From Mesorhizobium loti R88b (GTDB lineage Bacteria; Pseudomonadota; Alphaproteobacteria; Rhizobiales; Rhizobiaceae): a DNA stretch of 64,000 nt. Position 1 is the stretch's first letter, and each line of letters starts with the position of its first letter. This document shows positions 25,317-33,901 of this stretch, piece by piece. The notes under the pieces are model-generated. The model saw only the letters and a list, made by a program, of their open reading frames with translations, searched no databases and was not told the DNA's origin. The stretch spans positions 2,915,001-2,979,000 of the forward strand of contig NZ_CP033367.1 of assembly GCF_013170845.1 (NCBI RefSeq), given 5' to 3'. Both the position numbers and the translations under genes were made by a program.

Positions 25317-27578
25317 ATGAATTTCGATCCGCGTTTTTCCGGGCGTAAATTCACATCCGTCGGCACACGCCCCGTCCGTCCCGACGGCGTCGACAAGGTG
25401 ACGGGCCGCGCCCGCTACGGCGCCGACTTCAACATGGCCGGCCAACTGGTCGGCCGCGTCCTGCGCAGCCCGCACGCGCACGCAATCATCCGCAAGATCG
25501 ACACCTCGAAGGCGGAAAAGCTTGCGGGCGTGAAGGCGGTGATCACGGCCAAGGACCTGCCCGATCTCACCGATGGCGATGCCGCCATGTACGACATCCT
25601 CGACAATTGCATGGCGCGCACCAAGGCGCTCTATGACGGGCACGCGGTGGCCGCTGTCGCCGCGATCGACGCCCGCACGGCCAGGCAGGCGCTGAAGCTG
25701 ATCGAGGTCGACTACGAGATCCTGCCGCATGTCACCGATGTCGACCTGGCGATGGAGCACCACGCGCCGCTGATCAACGACACGATCTTCACCGAAGGGC
25801 TGGAGGAAAAGCCGGTAAAACCCTCCAACGTCACCAAGCGCAGCCAGTTTGGCCATGGCGATGTCCATCAGGGTTTCGGCCACGCCGACTTCATCGTCGA
25901 GCGCTCCTTCAAGACCGAGCAGACGCATCAGGGCTATATCGAGCCGCATGCCTGCGTGGCGAACGTCTCGTCGGACGGCACCGCCGATCTCTGGGTCTGC
26001 ACGCAGGGCCATTTCGTCTACCGCCAGCATTGCGCGCAATTGCTGGGCATGGAAGCCTCGAAGCTGCGCGTCACCTCGTCGGAGATCGGCGGCGGCTTCG
26101 GCGGCAAGACCCATGTCTGGGCCGAACCGGTGGCGCTTGCCCTGTCACGCAAGGCCGGACGCCCGGTCAAGCTGGTGATGACCCGCGACGAGGTGTTCCG
26201 CGCCTCCGGCCCGACCAGCGCCACCTCGATCGACGTCAAGATCGGCGCCCGCAAGGACGGCACCATCACCGCGGCGCAAGCGACGCTGCGCTACAGCGCC
26301 GGCCCTTATGCCGGCTCCTGGGCCGAGATCGGCGCCATGACGGCCTTCGCCTGCTACAAGCTCGATAATGTCGAGACGGTCGGCTACGAAGTGCTGGTCA
26401 ACCGGCCGAAGACCGCGGCCTATCGCGCGCCGTCGGCGCCGATGGCTGCCTTCGCGGTGGAAAGTGCGGTCGATGAACTGGCCAAGGAGATCGGCATCGA
26501 TCCGGTCGACTTCCGCATCAAGAACGCCGCGCAGGAAGGCACACGCTCGTCCTACGGGCCGGTCTATGGCCCGATCGGCATCGGCCCGACACTGGAGGCG
26601 GCGAAGAACCATCCGCACATGAAGGCCAAGCTCGGCAAGAACCAGGGCAGGGGCATGGCCTGCGGCTTCTGGTTCAACTTCGGCGGCCAGACCTGCGTCG
26701 ACCTCAACATCGGCATGGACGGCTCGGTGTCGCTGGCCGTCGGCACGGTGGACGTGGGCGGGTCCCGCGCCTCGCTGTCGCTGGTGGCGGCGGAGGAGCT
26801 CGGCATCGATTATGCGCAGCTCAAGGCTGTTGTCGCCGACACGTCCTCTCTCGGCTACAACGACATGACCGACGGCAGCCGCGGCACCTTCTCGTCTTCC
26901 ATGGCGACCATCTCGGCCGCCCGCAACGCGATCAAGATCCTGCGTGAGCGCGCAGCGCAGATGTGGGACATTTCCGTCGATGACGTGGTCTGGGAACAGG
27001 GCCACGCGGTCGCCAAGGGCGACAAGCACGGCAATCTCGGCAAGCTGTCGCTGAAGGAGATCGCCGCCCAATCCGGCAAGACTGGCGGGCCGATCGCCGG
27101 CCATAGCGAGCTGGTCGCCGACGGCGCCGGCGTCTCCTTCGCCACCCATATCTGCGACATCGAGGTCGACCCCGAGACCGGCTCGACCCGGGTGATCCGC
27201 TACACGGTGGTGCAGGATGCCGGCAAGGCGGTGCACCCGACCTATGTCGAGGGCCAGTACCAGGGCGGTGCGGCGCAAGGCATCGGCTGGGCGCTCAACG
27301 AGGAGTATATTTACGGCAAGGATGGCCGGCTGCAGAACGCCGGCTTCCTCGACTACCGCATCCCGGTCTGCTCCGACCTGCCGATGATCGACACGCAGAT
27401 CCTGGAAATCCCCAATCCCAACCACCCCTATGGCGTGCGCGGCGTCGGCGAAACCTCGATCGTGCCGCCGCTGGCGGCGATCGCCAACGCGGTCTCGAAC
27501 GCGGCGGGCGTGCGCATGACCCACATCCCGATGTCGCCGCCACGGATCCTCGCGGCGATCGAGGCGGAACGGGGATAA
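25317..27578 (+). CDS. Molybdopterin-binding large subunit of a xanthine dehydrogenase family enzyme
   Basis: A 753-residue catalytic subunit. It shows SEIGGGFGGKTHVWAEPVA (molybdopterin site), MTRDEVFRASGPTS, AAYRAPSAPMAAFAVE, and the active-site Glu in VRGVGETSIVPPLAAIANAV. The CO dehydrogenase active-site Cys loop is not present (APSAP instead), so a hydroxylase acting on an N-heterocycle or aldehyde is more likely than CO oxidation. The enzyme would be cytoplasmic since no signal is seen. It lies in an operon with FAD and iron-sulfur subunits and a MoaD-like gene 17 bp downstream. The substrate is unknown. Confidence 0.93.
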   Translation: MNFDPRFSGRKFTSVGTRPVRPDGVDKVTGRARYGADFNMAGQLVGRVLRSPHAHAIIRKIDTSKAEKLAGVKAVITAKDLPDLTDGDAAMYDILDNCMARTKALYDGHAVAAVAAIDARTARQALKLIEVDYEILPHVTDVDLAMEHHAPLINDTIFTEGLEEKPVKPSNVTKRSQFGHGDVHQGFGHADFIVERSFKTEQTHQGYIEPHACVANVSSDGTADLWVCTQGHFVYRQHCAQLLGMEASKLRVTSSEIGGGFGGKTHVWAEPVALALSRKAGRPVKLVMTRDEVFRASGPTSATSIDVKIGARKDGTITAAQATLRYSAGPYAGSWAEIGAMTAFACYKLDNVETVGYEVLVNRPKTAAYRAPSAPMAAFAVESAVDELAKEIGIDPVDFRIKNAAQEGTRSSYGPVYGPIGIGPTLEAAKNHPHMKAKLGKNQGRGMACGFWFNFGGQTCVDLNIGMDGSVSLAVGTVDVGGSRASLSLVAAEELGIDYAQLKAVVADTSSLGYNDMTDGSRGTFSSSMATISAARNAIKILRERAAQMWDISVDDVVWEQGHAVAKGDKHGNLGKLSLKEIAAQSGKTGGPIAGHSELVADGAGVSFATHICDIEVDPETGSTRVIRYTVVQDAGKAVHPTYVEGQYQGGAAQGIGWALNEEYIYGKDGRLQNAGFLDYRIPVCSDLPMIDTQILEIPNPNHPYGVRGVGETSIVPPLAAIANAVSNAAGVRMTHIPMSPPRILAAIEAERG

Positions 27579-27595
27579 GGCCGGGGCTGGCGGCA

Positions 27596-27841
27596 ATGGT
27601 CGAAGTCACCCTCTGGGGCGCGCTCGGCCAGCTTGCCGGCGGCAAGAGCAAGGTCGAGGTCGAAGCCAGGGATATCAGGGAGCTGTTCAGGAAACTGGCT
27701 GAACAGTATCCCGCCTTCGAGCCGTGGATCGAGAAGGGCATCGCGGTGGCGATCGACGGGACGATTTATCGGGATACGTGGGGGAAGGAGCTGCCGGCGG
27801 GGGCGGAGATTTTTCTGCTGCCGCGGTTGGCTGGGGGGTGA
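27596..27841 (+). CDS. MoaD/ThiS-like ubiquitin-fold protein
   Basis: An 81-residue beta-grasp protein ending in Gly-Gly (LPRLAGG), the tail that is thiocarboxylated in MoaD and ThiS. Other visible features are the opening strand VEVTLWGALGQLAGG and the AGAEIFLLPRL C-terminal strand. Its place at the end of the molybdoenzyme operon suggests a sulfur carrier for molybdopterin supply or for sulfuration of this enzyme's cofactor. A dedicated activating enzyme is not encoded here. The start is ATG 27596. Confidence 0.85.
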   Translation: MVEVTLWGALGQLAGGKSKVEVEARDIRELFRKLAEQYPAFEPWIEKGIAVAIDGTIYRDTWGKELPAGAEIFLLPRLAGG

Positions 27842-28066
27842 GGGTGGGGAGGACCCCGCATAAGCAGCACTTACTGGTTCCGTCGGAAAATTAGTCAGGC
27901 CCTAGGGTGCCACAGAGAACTGGCTATAAAGGCGAAGATGTTGCGCGATTTGATCCCCTGAAGCTACGACACCGAAAGCGTCCGAACCCAAGGGCCGGTC
28001 GCTTGGTAGGAATGTTGTTAGCGTTCAGCGAAGGTTACAATTTTCTCTTGCCCCCGACGGTGTCTC

Positions 28067-28085
28067 GACATGAATGGCACATGTC
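28067..28085. promoter_or_regulatory. Candidate operator before the GHKL-HNH-methylase operon
   Basis: A perfect 6-bp inverted repeat, GACATG-AATGGCA-CATGTC, lies about 75 bp upstream of the operon's first gene. Inverted repeats at this place bind controller proteins or response regulators in some restriction-modification operons. In the same 27842-28160 gap, an ATG at 28127 with a strong GGAGG site opens a 14-codon frame ending at 28171 that overlaps the ATPase start; otherwise nothing is recognised there. Confidence 0.45.
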
Positions 28086-28160
28086 AGGCACTATCGTAGC
28101 GATTTGGAAGCAGGAGGTTGTTCGCCATGGTGATTCCGCGAGGGCGAACGGGGGATTTTT

Positions 28161-30659
28161 GTGACTGCTGAGCAGCGAAAACTACCATTCAAGGTATCAG
28201 CCAAGGCAGCGAGACTGATCGGCCGCGAAAATGTCGCGAATGCCGAAGGTGCTATCGTTGAACTCGTCAAGAATACGTATGACGCCGATGCTGACAACTG
28301 CCTGCTTATTTTGGATCGCCGATACAACAGTCTTCCCGAGCAGATTTCGGATGCAGAGCGATCTTGGCTATCGGTCAACTTAGACAAATTCGATGATGTC
28401 TATGTGGCGATTGACGCTGGCTGGCGCCTGAAGCCCGATATGGAACCTGAAATCGCCGCAGCGGCTGAGAATGTCGTTCGACAAGCGCTCGACCTTTGGA
28501 TCATCGACAACGGCAAGGGAATGTCGGCGAAGATTATTGAAGATTATTGGATGGTCATCGGCACCAATTTTAAGGAGGAGAATGTCTTCTCTGATGACGG
28601 GCGCGTCCGTACTGGCGCCAAGGGCATCGGTCGGTTCGCACTCGACCGCCTCGGGACGTTTTGCGAACTGCATTCAAGTCGCGTCGCGGGCGATACGGTT
28701 GAGTCTTTGCAGTGGAGTGTCGACTGGAGCGCGTTCGAAGGTCCTGGCAAGACGCTCGACGAAGTGAATGCCACACTGGTCGACACCTCTAGGAGTGTAA
28801 GAGATGTCATTCGTTCGCTGTCATGTTTCGAGCATCTCAAGAAGCGGTTTGAGGAAGTCGAGCGCAATCATCCGTGGAAGACGGGGACTGCGATATGTGT
28901 GAGTGGCCTGCGCGATCCATGGACGGCGCGGGAAGTTTCTCATCTGCGTAGCACGCTGTCGTCGCTGGTGCCGCCAGCGGAGCAGCCGCCGCTGGCACTA
29001 TTCCTGATGGATTCTCGTGCCCCCGAAGGTGCGGCCGAGGTCGTATCTGGGGCGCCATCGGATTTCGACTATCGGTTGCATGCTGAGGTCGCAAGTGACG
29101 GTGGTGTCGCGATCACGATTGACCGGAACGAGTTACGAGTTGAGGCTCTCGGTGATGCAGTTTTTGAGCGTCAAGAGATGCAACGCCAGCGATTCAATCG
29201 TGACAGCTTCACAAAGCCGGTCAAGTATCAGACTAACTTGGCCGAATTATTCGCGGGCGCAAGCGAAATGGATCTCGCGACGCTGCGTGGGATCGGACCG
29301 CTAAGTTTCACCCTTTCATTCTACAAGCGGACTTTGCCCTCAAGCGAAGACACCAAACGCTATCCATACCGAAGCTTCGAGCCTTCTAGCCGCGCGAAAT
29401 GGCTCGATACCCAAGGAGGGATAAAAATCTACCGCGATGACTTCATCGTCCGTCCTTACGGCGAGCCTGACGGTAAGGGGTTCGACTGGCTGCGCCTAGG
29501 CCAGCGAGTAGCGGCAAACCCAGTTCAGGCTTCGCGAAAGGGATGGCGCGCCAATCCGCAGAGCCTCGCCGGAACGATCAAGATATCTCGTGCCACTAAT
29601 CGTGGGTTGAACGATCAATCCAACCGCGAGGGCTTGATTGAGAACGATACCTTTCGTGCCTTCAGCACACTCATGATCCGGCTTATTAAAGAGTTCGAAG
29701 ACGACCGAAGCTATATCCTCTTCAACTTAAATGAGTCCTACAAGACAGCCCACCCTGCAGCAACCGCCATAATTGAAGCCAAGTCTGTCGCCGACAGAAT
29801 AGAACGGTCAGCGACCACGCCGTCGCGCGAAGATGCTGTCACAATGGTGCGCGCGTATCGGGCTCAAGTCGAGGAGATCCGTGAGCTCAATTCCGAACGC
29901 GGCATGCTGCGCGCGCTCGCTACATTGGGAACCGTCCTCATCTCCTTCTCACATGAGATGGGTCAACTTCAAAGCAGCCTGGAAAATCGTGCGACGACGC
30001 TTGCGCAACTGCTCAAACGACATATCACACCAGAAATGCTCGACGGCATCTCAGACGAAATGAATCCGTTCGAAATGCTCAAGGATGCCGAAGCGACTGA
30101 TCGCAAGATAAAACAGTGGTTTAAGTTCGCGCTATTTTCCATCAAGGCTGATAAAAGGTCTTGGCGGGCAATCAAGTTGAGGGATCAACTGCGAACCATC
30201 CAAAGCGGTTGGCACGATTTTCTTGATACACGCCAGATCGCCCTCAACGTCGAATTCGCCGATGGTTATGACCCCGTCATTCGGGCTTTGGAAATCGACC
30301 TTGACAGTATATTCAACAATCTTCTGCTCAACTCGGTCGAGGCTTTCGTCTTAAGAAATCATGGTGGGGCGCGAGTAATCACGATCCAGATCAATCGGGG
30401 TTCGTCTAACGCAATATTGATCGACTATCGCGATTCGGGGCCAGGTATCGATCCGAATTACCGAAACGTGTCGCAAATCTTCAATTTCGGCGAGACAACT
30501 AAAACCGGTATCGACGGCAATGGCACCGGGATTGGAATGTGGATCTTGGACTCGGTCGTTAAGGAGTATGGCGGACGAGTCGAAGCCTTCCGTCCTTCGG
30601 CAGACTGGGGCTTTAAGGCCGAGATCCAACTGCCCGAGCGGAGGACAGAGCGTGCCTAA
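28161..30659 (+). CDS. Double-GHKL protein: MORC/MutL-like ATPase fused to a histidine kinase
   Basis: An 832-residue protein with two ATP-binding domains of the GHKL fold. N-terminal (1-160): AIVELVKNTYDADA with Glu34 and Asn38, IIDNGKGM (Asp116) and GAKGIGRFA, as in MutL, MORC and Hsp90. Residues 160-540 form a transducer-like middle region. C-terminal: a dimerisation helix with candidate phospho-His598 in SFSHEMGQLQSSLENRA, then N box NNLLLNSVEAF (near 720), G1 DSGPGI (near 758) and G2 GTGIGMWI (near 788), i.e. a complete histidine kinase catalytic domain. There are no membrane segments, so the protein is cytoplasmic. GTG 28161 has GGGGGA five bases upstream. It heads a four-gene overlapping operon and probably senses damage, nucleic acid or phage and phosphorylates the receiver encoded next. 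Confidence 0.85.
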   Translation: MTAEQRKLPFKVSAKAARLIGRENVANAEGAIVELVKNTYDADADNCLLILDRRYNSLPEQISDAERSWLSVNLDKFDDVYVAIDAGWRLKPDMEPEIAAAAENVVRQALDLWIIDNGKGMSAKIIEDYWMVIGTNFKEENVFSDDGRVRTGAKGIGRFALDRLGTFCELHSSRVAGDTVESLQWSVDWSAFEGPGKTLDEVNATLVDTSRSVRDVIRSLSCFEHLKKRFEEVERNHPWKTGTAICVSGLRDPWTAREVSHLRSTLSSLVPPAEQPPLALFLMDSRAPEGAAEVVSGAPSDFDYRLHAEVASDGGVAITIDRNELRVEALGDAVFERQEMQRQRFNRDSFTKPVKYQTNLAELFAGASEMDLATLRGIGPLSFTLSFYKRTLPSSEDTKRYPYRSFEPSSRAKWLDTQGGIKIYRDDFIVRPYGEPDGKGFDWLRLGQRVAANPVQASRKGWRANPQSLAGTIKISRATNRGLNDQSNREGLIENDTFRAFSTLMIRLIKEFEDDRSYILFNLNESYKTAHPAATAIIEAKSVADRIERSATTPSREDAVTMVRAYRAQVEEIRELNSERGMLRALATLGTVLISFSHEMGQLQSSLENRATTLAQLLKRHITPEMLDGISDEMNPFEMLKDAEATDRKIKQWFKFALFSIKADKRSWRAIKLRDQLRTIQSGWHDFLDTRQIALNVEFADGYDPVIRALEIDLDSIFNNLLLNSVEAFVLRNHGGARVITIQINRGSSNAILIDYRDSGPGIDPNYRNVSQIFNFGETTKTGIDGNGTGIGMWILDSVVKEYGGRVEAFRPSADWGFKAEIQLPERRTERA

Positions 30660-31350
30660 GCTAGTCTATGTAGACGAGCAAGACGACCAACGTCGAACCA
30701 TGTTGCGAGCCGCGATTCTCTCAGAGGAATTTGCTGATGGCGAGGTACAATCGCTGGATCCTGTTCCGGAGCTGGTCGACATGGTCTCCCAGATTGAGGA
30801 CCTCAATCCAGATGTGGTGATTACGGACTATCGTCTACACGAATATAAGGCAGGCGTTAAATACTCCGGCATCGAGCTCGTCGCAGCCCTTCAGGATCGC
30901 TATAGGGGTTTCCCGTGCTTCGTTACGACTGGCTGGGCTAGGGACGCAGCCGGAGAAGCTGCTAGCAGTTTCGACATCAATGCCATCTATTCAAAGAGCG
31001 AAACGCAGGTCACTGGCAACGACAGCCAAAATGCGTTGCCCTTCTTTAAACGCGTTCGCCTCAAGGTCGACGCTTATCACTCACTTCTTCAAAAGTTGGA
31101 AGATGAGCACGCAGAGCTGAAGGATAAGTTGAGCACGACAGGCCTGACGCCGGCCGAAACCGAGAGGCTGCTGGTCATCGACGGCGACCTGGAAGCGATG
31201 CTCGGTGCGCAGCATAGCCTACCCGCGGAGATCAAGCGGATAGCTCTCGAGCCTCTCAATGAAATCGTCGAGAAGGCTGAGAGGCTGTTGCAGGGTCTTG
31301 AAAAGGCATATCGCGACGAGGCGCCGGACTTGGGTGGCACAAGTGCCTAG
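30652..31350 (+). CDS. Response-regulator receiver protein with C-terminal coiled coil
   Basis: A 232-residue protein. The receiver domain (1-125) keeps the key residues: acidic cluster in LVYVDEQDD, phospho-acceptor Asp59 in VVITDYRL, Thr in CFVTTGWA, and Lys115 in AIYSKSE. The C-terminal part (~130-232) is charged and helical (LLQKLEDEHAELKDKL and LNEIVEKAERLLQGLEKAY) and likely a coiled coil. No DNA-binding or enzymatic output domain is visible, so it probably acts by contacting partner proteins. GTG 30652 overlaps the kinase stop by 8 bp and has GGAGG seven bases upstream. Partnership with the upstream kinase is strongly suggested by the overlap. Confidence 0.85.
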   Translation: MPKLVYVDEQDDQRRTMLRAAILSEEFADGEVQSLDPVPELVDMVSQIEDLNPDVVITDYRLHEYKAGVKYSGIELVAALQDRYRGFPCFVTTGWARDAAGEAASSFDINAIYSKSETQVTGNDSQNALPFFKRVRLKVDAYHSLLQKLEDEHAELKDKLSTTGLTPAETERLLVIDGDLEAMLGAQHSLPAEIKRIALEPLNEIVEKAERLLQGLEKAYRDEAPDLGGTSA

Positions 31351-31942
31351 AGTCGCACTGCCTGTCCGCTCTGCGAACGAGCCAGTACGTGCACGCTATG
31401 GTGACTACAAGCCGCAGCTGCGTCTCGATTTTAGTAAAAGCTGTGGCTATTGCGGCGACGAGGATCGGTTTTACGGAGGACTGCCCGGCTATCATGTCGA
31501 TCATTTTGCGCCGAAAGACCAGTTCCCAGGCCTTGAAACTACCTATGCCAATCTCATTTATAGTTGCCCTTACTGCAACCGAGGAAAATCGAACAAATGG
31601 ATAGGCAGTGATCCGTCCGTTTCGCACAATGGTAAGGAAGGTTTTGTTGACCCTTGCCTCGCGGAATTCGACGTTCATATCGATCGGGACGACGACGGAA
31701 ATTTCGTTGCACTTACCCCGGTCGGCGCCTACATGATTAAGAATTTGAAGCTCTATCTCGCTCGTCACCGTTACATTTGGACTATTCGCAAGTTGCAATA
31801 TTTTGCTGATCGCGCAGATCGGCTGCGCCACTTTGTCAGCAAGTCCGATGGCCAATACGTACCGTTGCTTGAGCTTCTCGCAGACATAAATGCCAGAATT
31901 AAAAAATATAATGACAGTGTCTTCGACGTCGCGGCCCAGTGA
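31343..31942 (+). CDS. HNH endonuclease
   Basis: About 199 residues. The HNH/treble-clef nuclease core lies at ~34-85: CGYC and SCPYC form the zinc knuckles, YHVDHFAPK carries the catalytic His54, and YANLIYSCPYCNRGKSN the Asn and third conserved region. The C-terminal ~110 residues are unassigned and may bind DNA or a partner. The start overlaps the receiver gene by 8 bp at GTG 31343; GTG 31334 is also possible. It probably supplies double- or single-strand cleavage in the cassette, with the methylase downstream protecting host DNA. Confidence 0.85.
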   Translation: MPRVALPVRSANEPVRARYGDYKPQLRLDFSKSCGYCGDEDRFYGGLPGYHVDHFAPKDQFPGLETTYANLIYSCPYCNRGKSNKWIGSDPSVSHNGKEGFVDPCLAEFDVHIDRDDDGNFVALTPVGAYMIKNLKLYLARHRYIWTIRKLQYFADRADRLRHFVSKSDGQYVPLLELLADINARIKKYNDSVFDVAAQ

Positions 31943-33497
31943 TCGTAACCTTGGCATCGTTTATACGCCGCCGGAGATTGCTGATGCTATCGTCGAGGAA
32001 GTCGTCGCTCGGTCGGCGGCAAATCTAGTAGCGGTCCTTGAGCCGAGCGTTGGCGATGGGTCTTTTCTCGATTCTCTAAACCGGATTGGCCTTCTCGATC
32101 GGGTTACCGCGCTTGACGTCGATGATCGCGCGGTAGAGCGGGTTCGCGCTCGCCTAGCTGGAGTCCACATCGAGGTCGGCGAGTTTCTGGCTTACGCGGC
32201 CAGCACCGAAAAACGCTTCGATCTCGTCATTGGTAATCCGCCCTATATCCGCCGCAAGAATTTCGGTAACGATCTCAAGTCCGAGATTGAGGCCTTAGCC
32301 GAGCGCCGGGGCTATCCTAGAGCCAATCTGAAAAACGCGTGGTCGGCATTTTTGGTCGCCTCCGAGGCTTTGTTGACGGATGACGGCAAGCTTGCGTTTG
32401 TCGTTCCATATGAATTGATGAATGTTGATTACGGCATCGCGATACAACGCTGGCTCGTTGAGCGGTTTGCGCGGCTCGATATTTACATCCCGGATGAGAA
32501 GGCGTTTAAACAGATCGATCAAGACGCCGTGCTTTTGCTTGCATGCAAACGTTGCGAGCCGAAAGGGGCCTTCGTTCGACGGGTTGCCAGCCTTCAGGCG
32601 CTGTCGTCCGAGCCAAGAGCGGTCGATCTGAATACTCAAGGTGAGACTAGCATTAATCTGAAAGGATTTCTGCTTGAGTCCGATGTGCTGGAGCAGGTAC
32701 GCGAGTTGGTTGGCGCCAGCCCAAGTATCTCGGACTTTTGTCGCAGCGGCGCTGGTATCGTAACTGCTGCAAATGACTATTTCATTCTCACTGACGAAGC
32801 TGTGCGCAAGCAGGAGCTTGATCGCTGGGCTAGGCCGATCCTCAAGAAAAGCGCCTATTTGGGAAGCGGCCCGATTTTCACGGCGAAGGATTTCGACCGC
32901 GTGCGCGCAAGCCTGCCGGCAAATCTCATTGATCTAAACGCCTACGATGAGGAAAGCCCCGACACAGCAGTCGAGACTTATCTCGACAGAGGCCGAAAGA
33001 GCGGCATTCCCAACTCGTATAAGGCCCGGCACCGGACCCAATGGTATAAGGTTCCTGTTACCTGGCTTGGAGAAGGTTTCTTCTTCAAACGTTCGCATGC
33101 TTATCCTCGACTGTGTGTGAACGCTGCCGGCGTTCATGTGACGGACACTGCCTATTCGATCGCTCCGATCGCGCCTGCAACAATTCGTGGAATTTGCTTC
33201 TCGTTTTACAACAGTGCGACTCTTCTCATGTCAGAGATCGAAGGTCGTTTCTACGGTGGGGGCGTCCTCGAACTCACGCCGAATGAATTCCGACGCTTAC
33301 CGCTCTATTATGATGAGCCGAACGATGATGAGTTCGCTGCCTTCTGCAGCCAAGACGTTTGGTCCAATCCGATTGGACTTGCTTTGCGTGGAGACGAGCG
33401 CCTCATCGCTCGTCATGGCTTTGACAAGGCCACAGTTGAAGCGCTTCATGAGGCTTGGAAAACGCTTCGTAGTCACCGATTGCGCCACGGGCGATAG
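31890..33497 (+). CDS. N6-adenine DNA methyltransferase (Eco57I/TaqI type)
   Basis: A 535-residue enzyme that transfers a methyl group from SAM to adenine N6 in DNA. The SAM-binding region shows GIVYTPPEIADAIVEEV (motif X) and VLEPSVGDGSFLDSL (motif I), and the catalytic motif IV is VIGNPPYIRRK. The C-terminal ~250 residues look like a target-recognition region (FKRSHAYPRLCVNAAGVH, YGGGVLELTPNEFRRLPLYY), typical of Type IIG/Type I-like methylases. There is no nuclease domain of its own, fitting the separate HNH gene. It overlaps the HNH gene by 53 bp; ATG 31911 is another possible start. It is the last gene of the cassette. Confidence 0.9.
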   Translation: MPELKNIMTVSSTSRPSDRNLGIVYTPPEIADAIVEEVVARSAANLVAVLEPSVGDGSFLDSLNRIGLLDRVTALDVDDRAVERVRARLAGVHIEVGEFLAYAASTEKRFDLVIGNPPYIRRKNFGNDLKSEIEALAERRGYPRANLKNAWSAFLVASEALLTDDGKLAFVVPYELMNVDYGIAIQRWLVERFARLDIYIPDEKAFKQIDQDAVLLLACKRCEPKGAFVRRVASLQALSSEPRAVDLNTQGETSINLKGFLLESDVLEQVRELVGASPSISDFCRSGAGIVTAANDYFILTDEAVRKQELDRWARPILKKSAYLGSGPIFTAKDFDRVRASLPANLIDLNAYDEESPDTAVETYLDRGRKSGIPNSYKARHRTQWYKVPVTWLGEGFFFKRSHAYPRLCVNAAGVHVTDTAYSIAPIAPATIRGICFSFYNSATLLMSEIEGRFYGGGVLELTPNEFRRLPLYYDEPNDDEFAAFCSQDVWSNPIGLALRGDERLIARHGFDKATVEALHEAWKTLRSHRLRHGR

Positions 33498-33640
33498 CCG
33501 AGAGCTTATCAGGTTTATACGCAGACGCTTCAACTGGGTTCGATGATCGAAGCCGAGCCCGGGGAGGGGACAGCAGCCGGTTCCTTTCTGAGCTCCGGGC
33601 CTTATCAATAGCGCTGTCGGTTCAGTAGCCCTCCATCACA

Positions 33641-33884
33641 ACAGACGTCTGCCGCTCCCGCAACGTCGCCGTAATCGCCCCAATCCCCACCTCAATCTCG
33701 CGCCTGCCGACGAGCATCGCATCCCCGTTACACCTTCCAGCATCGACCGCAGCAGCTCCGCCTGGCCGACCAGCACCGCGTCCTTCTCCGCCAAGGCGGC
33801 GAGCGTGTCCGCTTCCAGGCGCTGGGCCACGCGGTCGTTTGCCGGCTGGTGATCAGGCCTTCCAGCGCGCCGACCTCGCGACCG
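33641..33884 (-). pseudogene. Displaced, decayed 3' end of the SPFH-partner gene at 42489-43025
   Basis: About 240 bp match 42489-42760 in the same orientation, with long shared runs such as AGCAGCTCCGCCTGGCCGAC. Several small deletions break the reading frame, so it is not translated as the original. Nothing else is recognised in the 33498-33901 gap apart from this tail. It lies directly beside the 3' end of the ornithine cyclodeaminase-like gene and forms the left edge of the segment that ends at 42488. Confidence 0.9.
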
Positions 33885-33901
33885 TTCCCGTCGACCTTGC
33901 C

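Noticed and set aside
25317..27578. Reading the molybdoenzyme as a true CO dehydrogenase
   Set aside because: The active-site Cys loop of CO dehydrogenase is replaced by YRAPSAP, as in other xanthine dehydrogenase family enzymes.
26145..27596. Long open frame on the minus strand opposite the molybdoenzyme large subunit
   Set aside because: It is an Arg/Asp/Val-rich antisense shadow of a well supported gene with family motifs in full; high GC causes long antisense frames.
31890..33497. Single-protein Type IIG restriction enzyme
   Set aside because: No nuclease motif is visible in the protein; cleavage is more likely from the separate HNH gene.
33498..33640. Transcription terminator after the methylase gene
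   Set aside because: GC-rich runs are present near 33550-33600 but no clean stem with a T-run.
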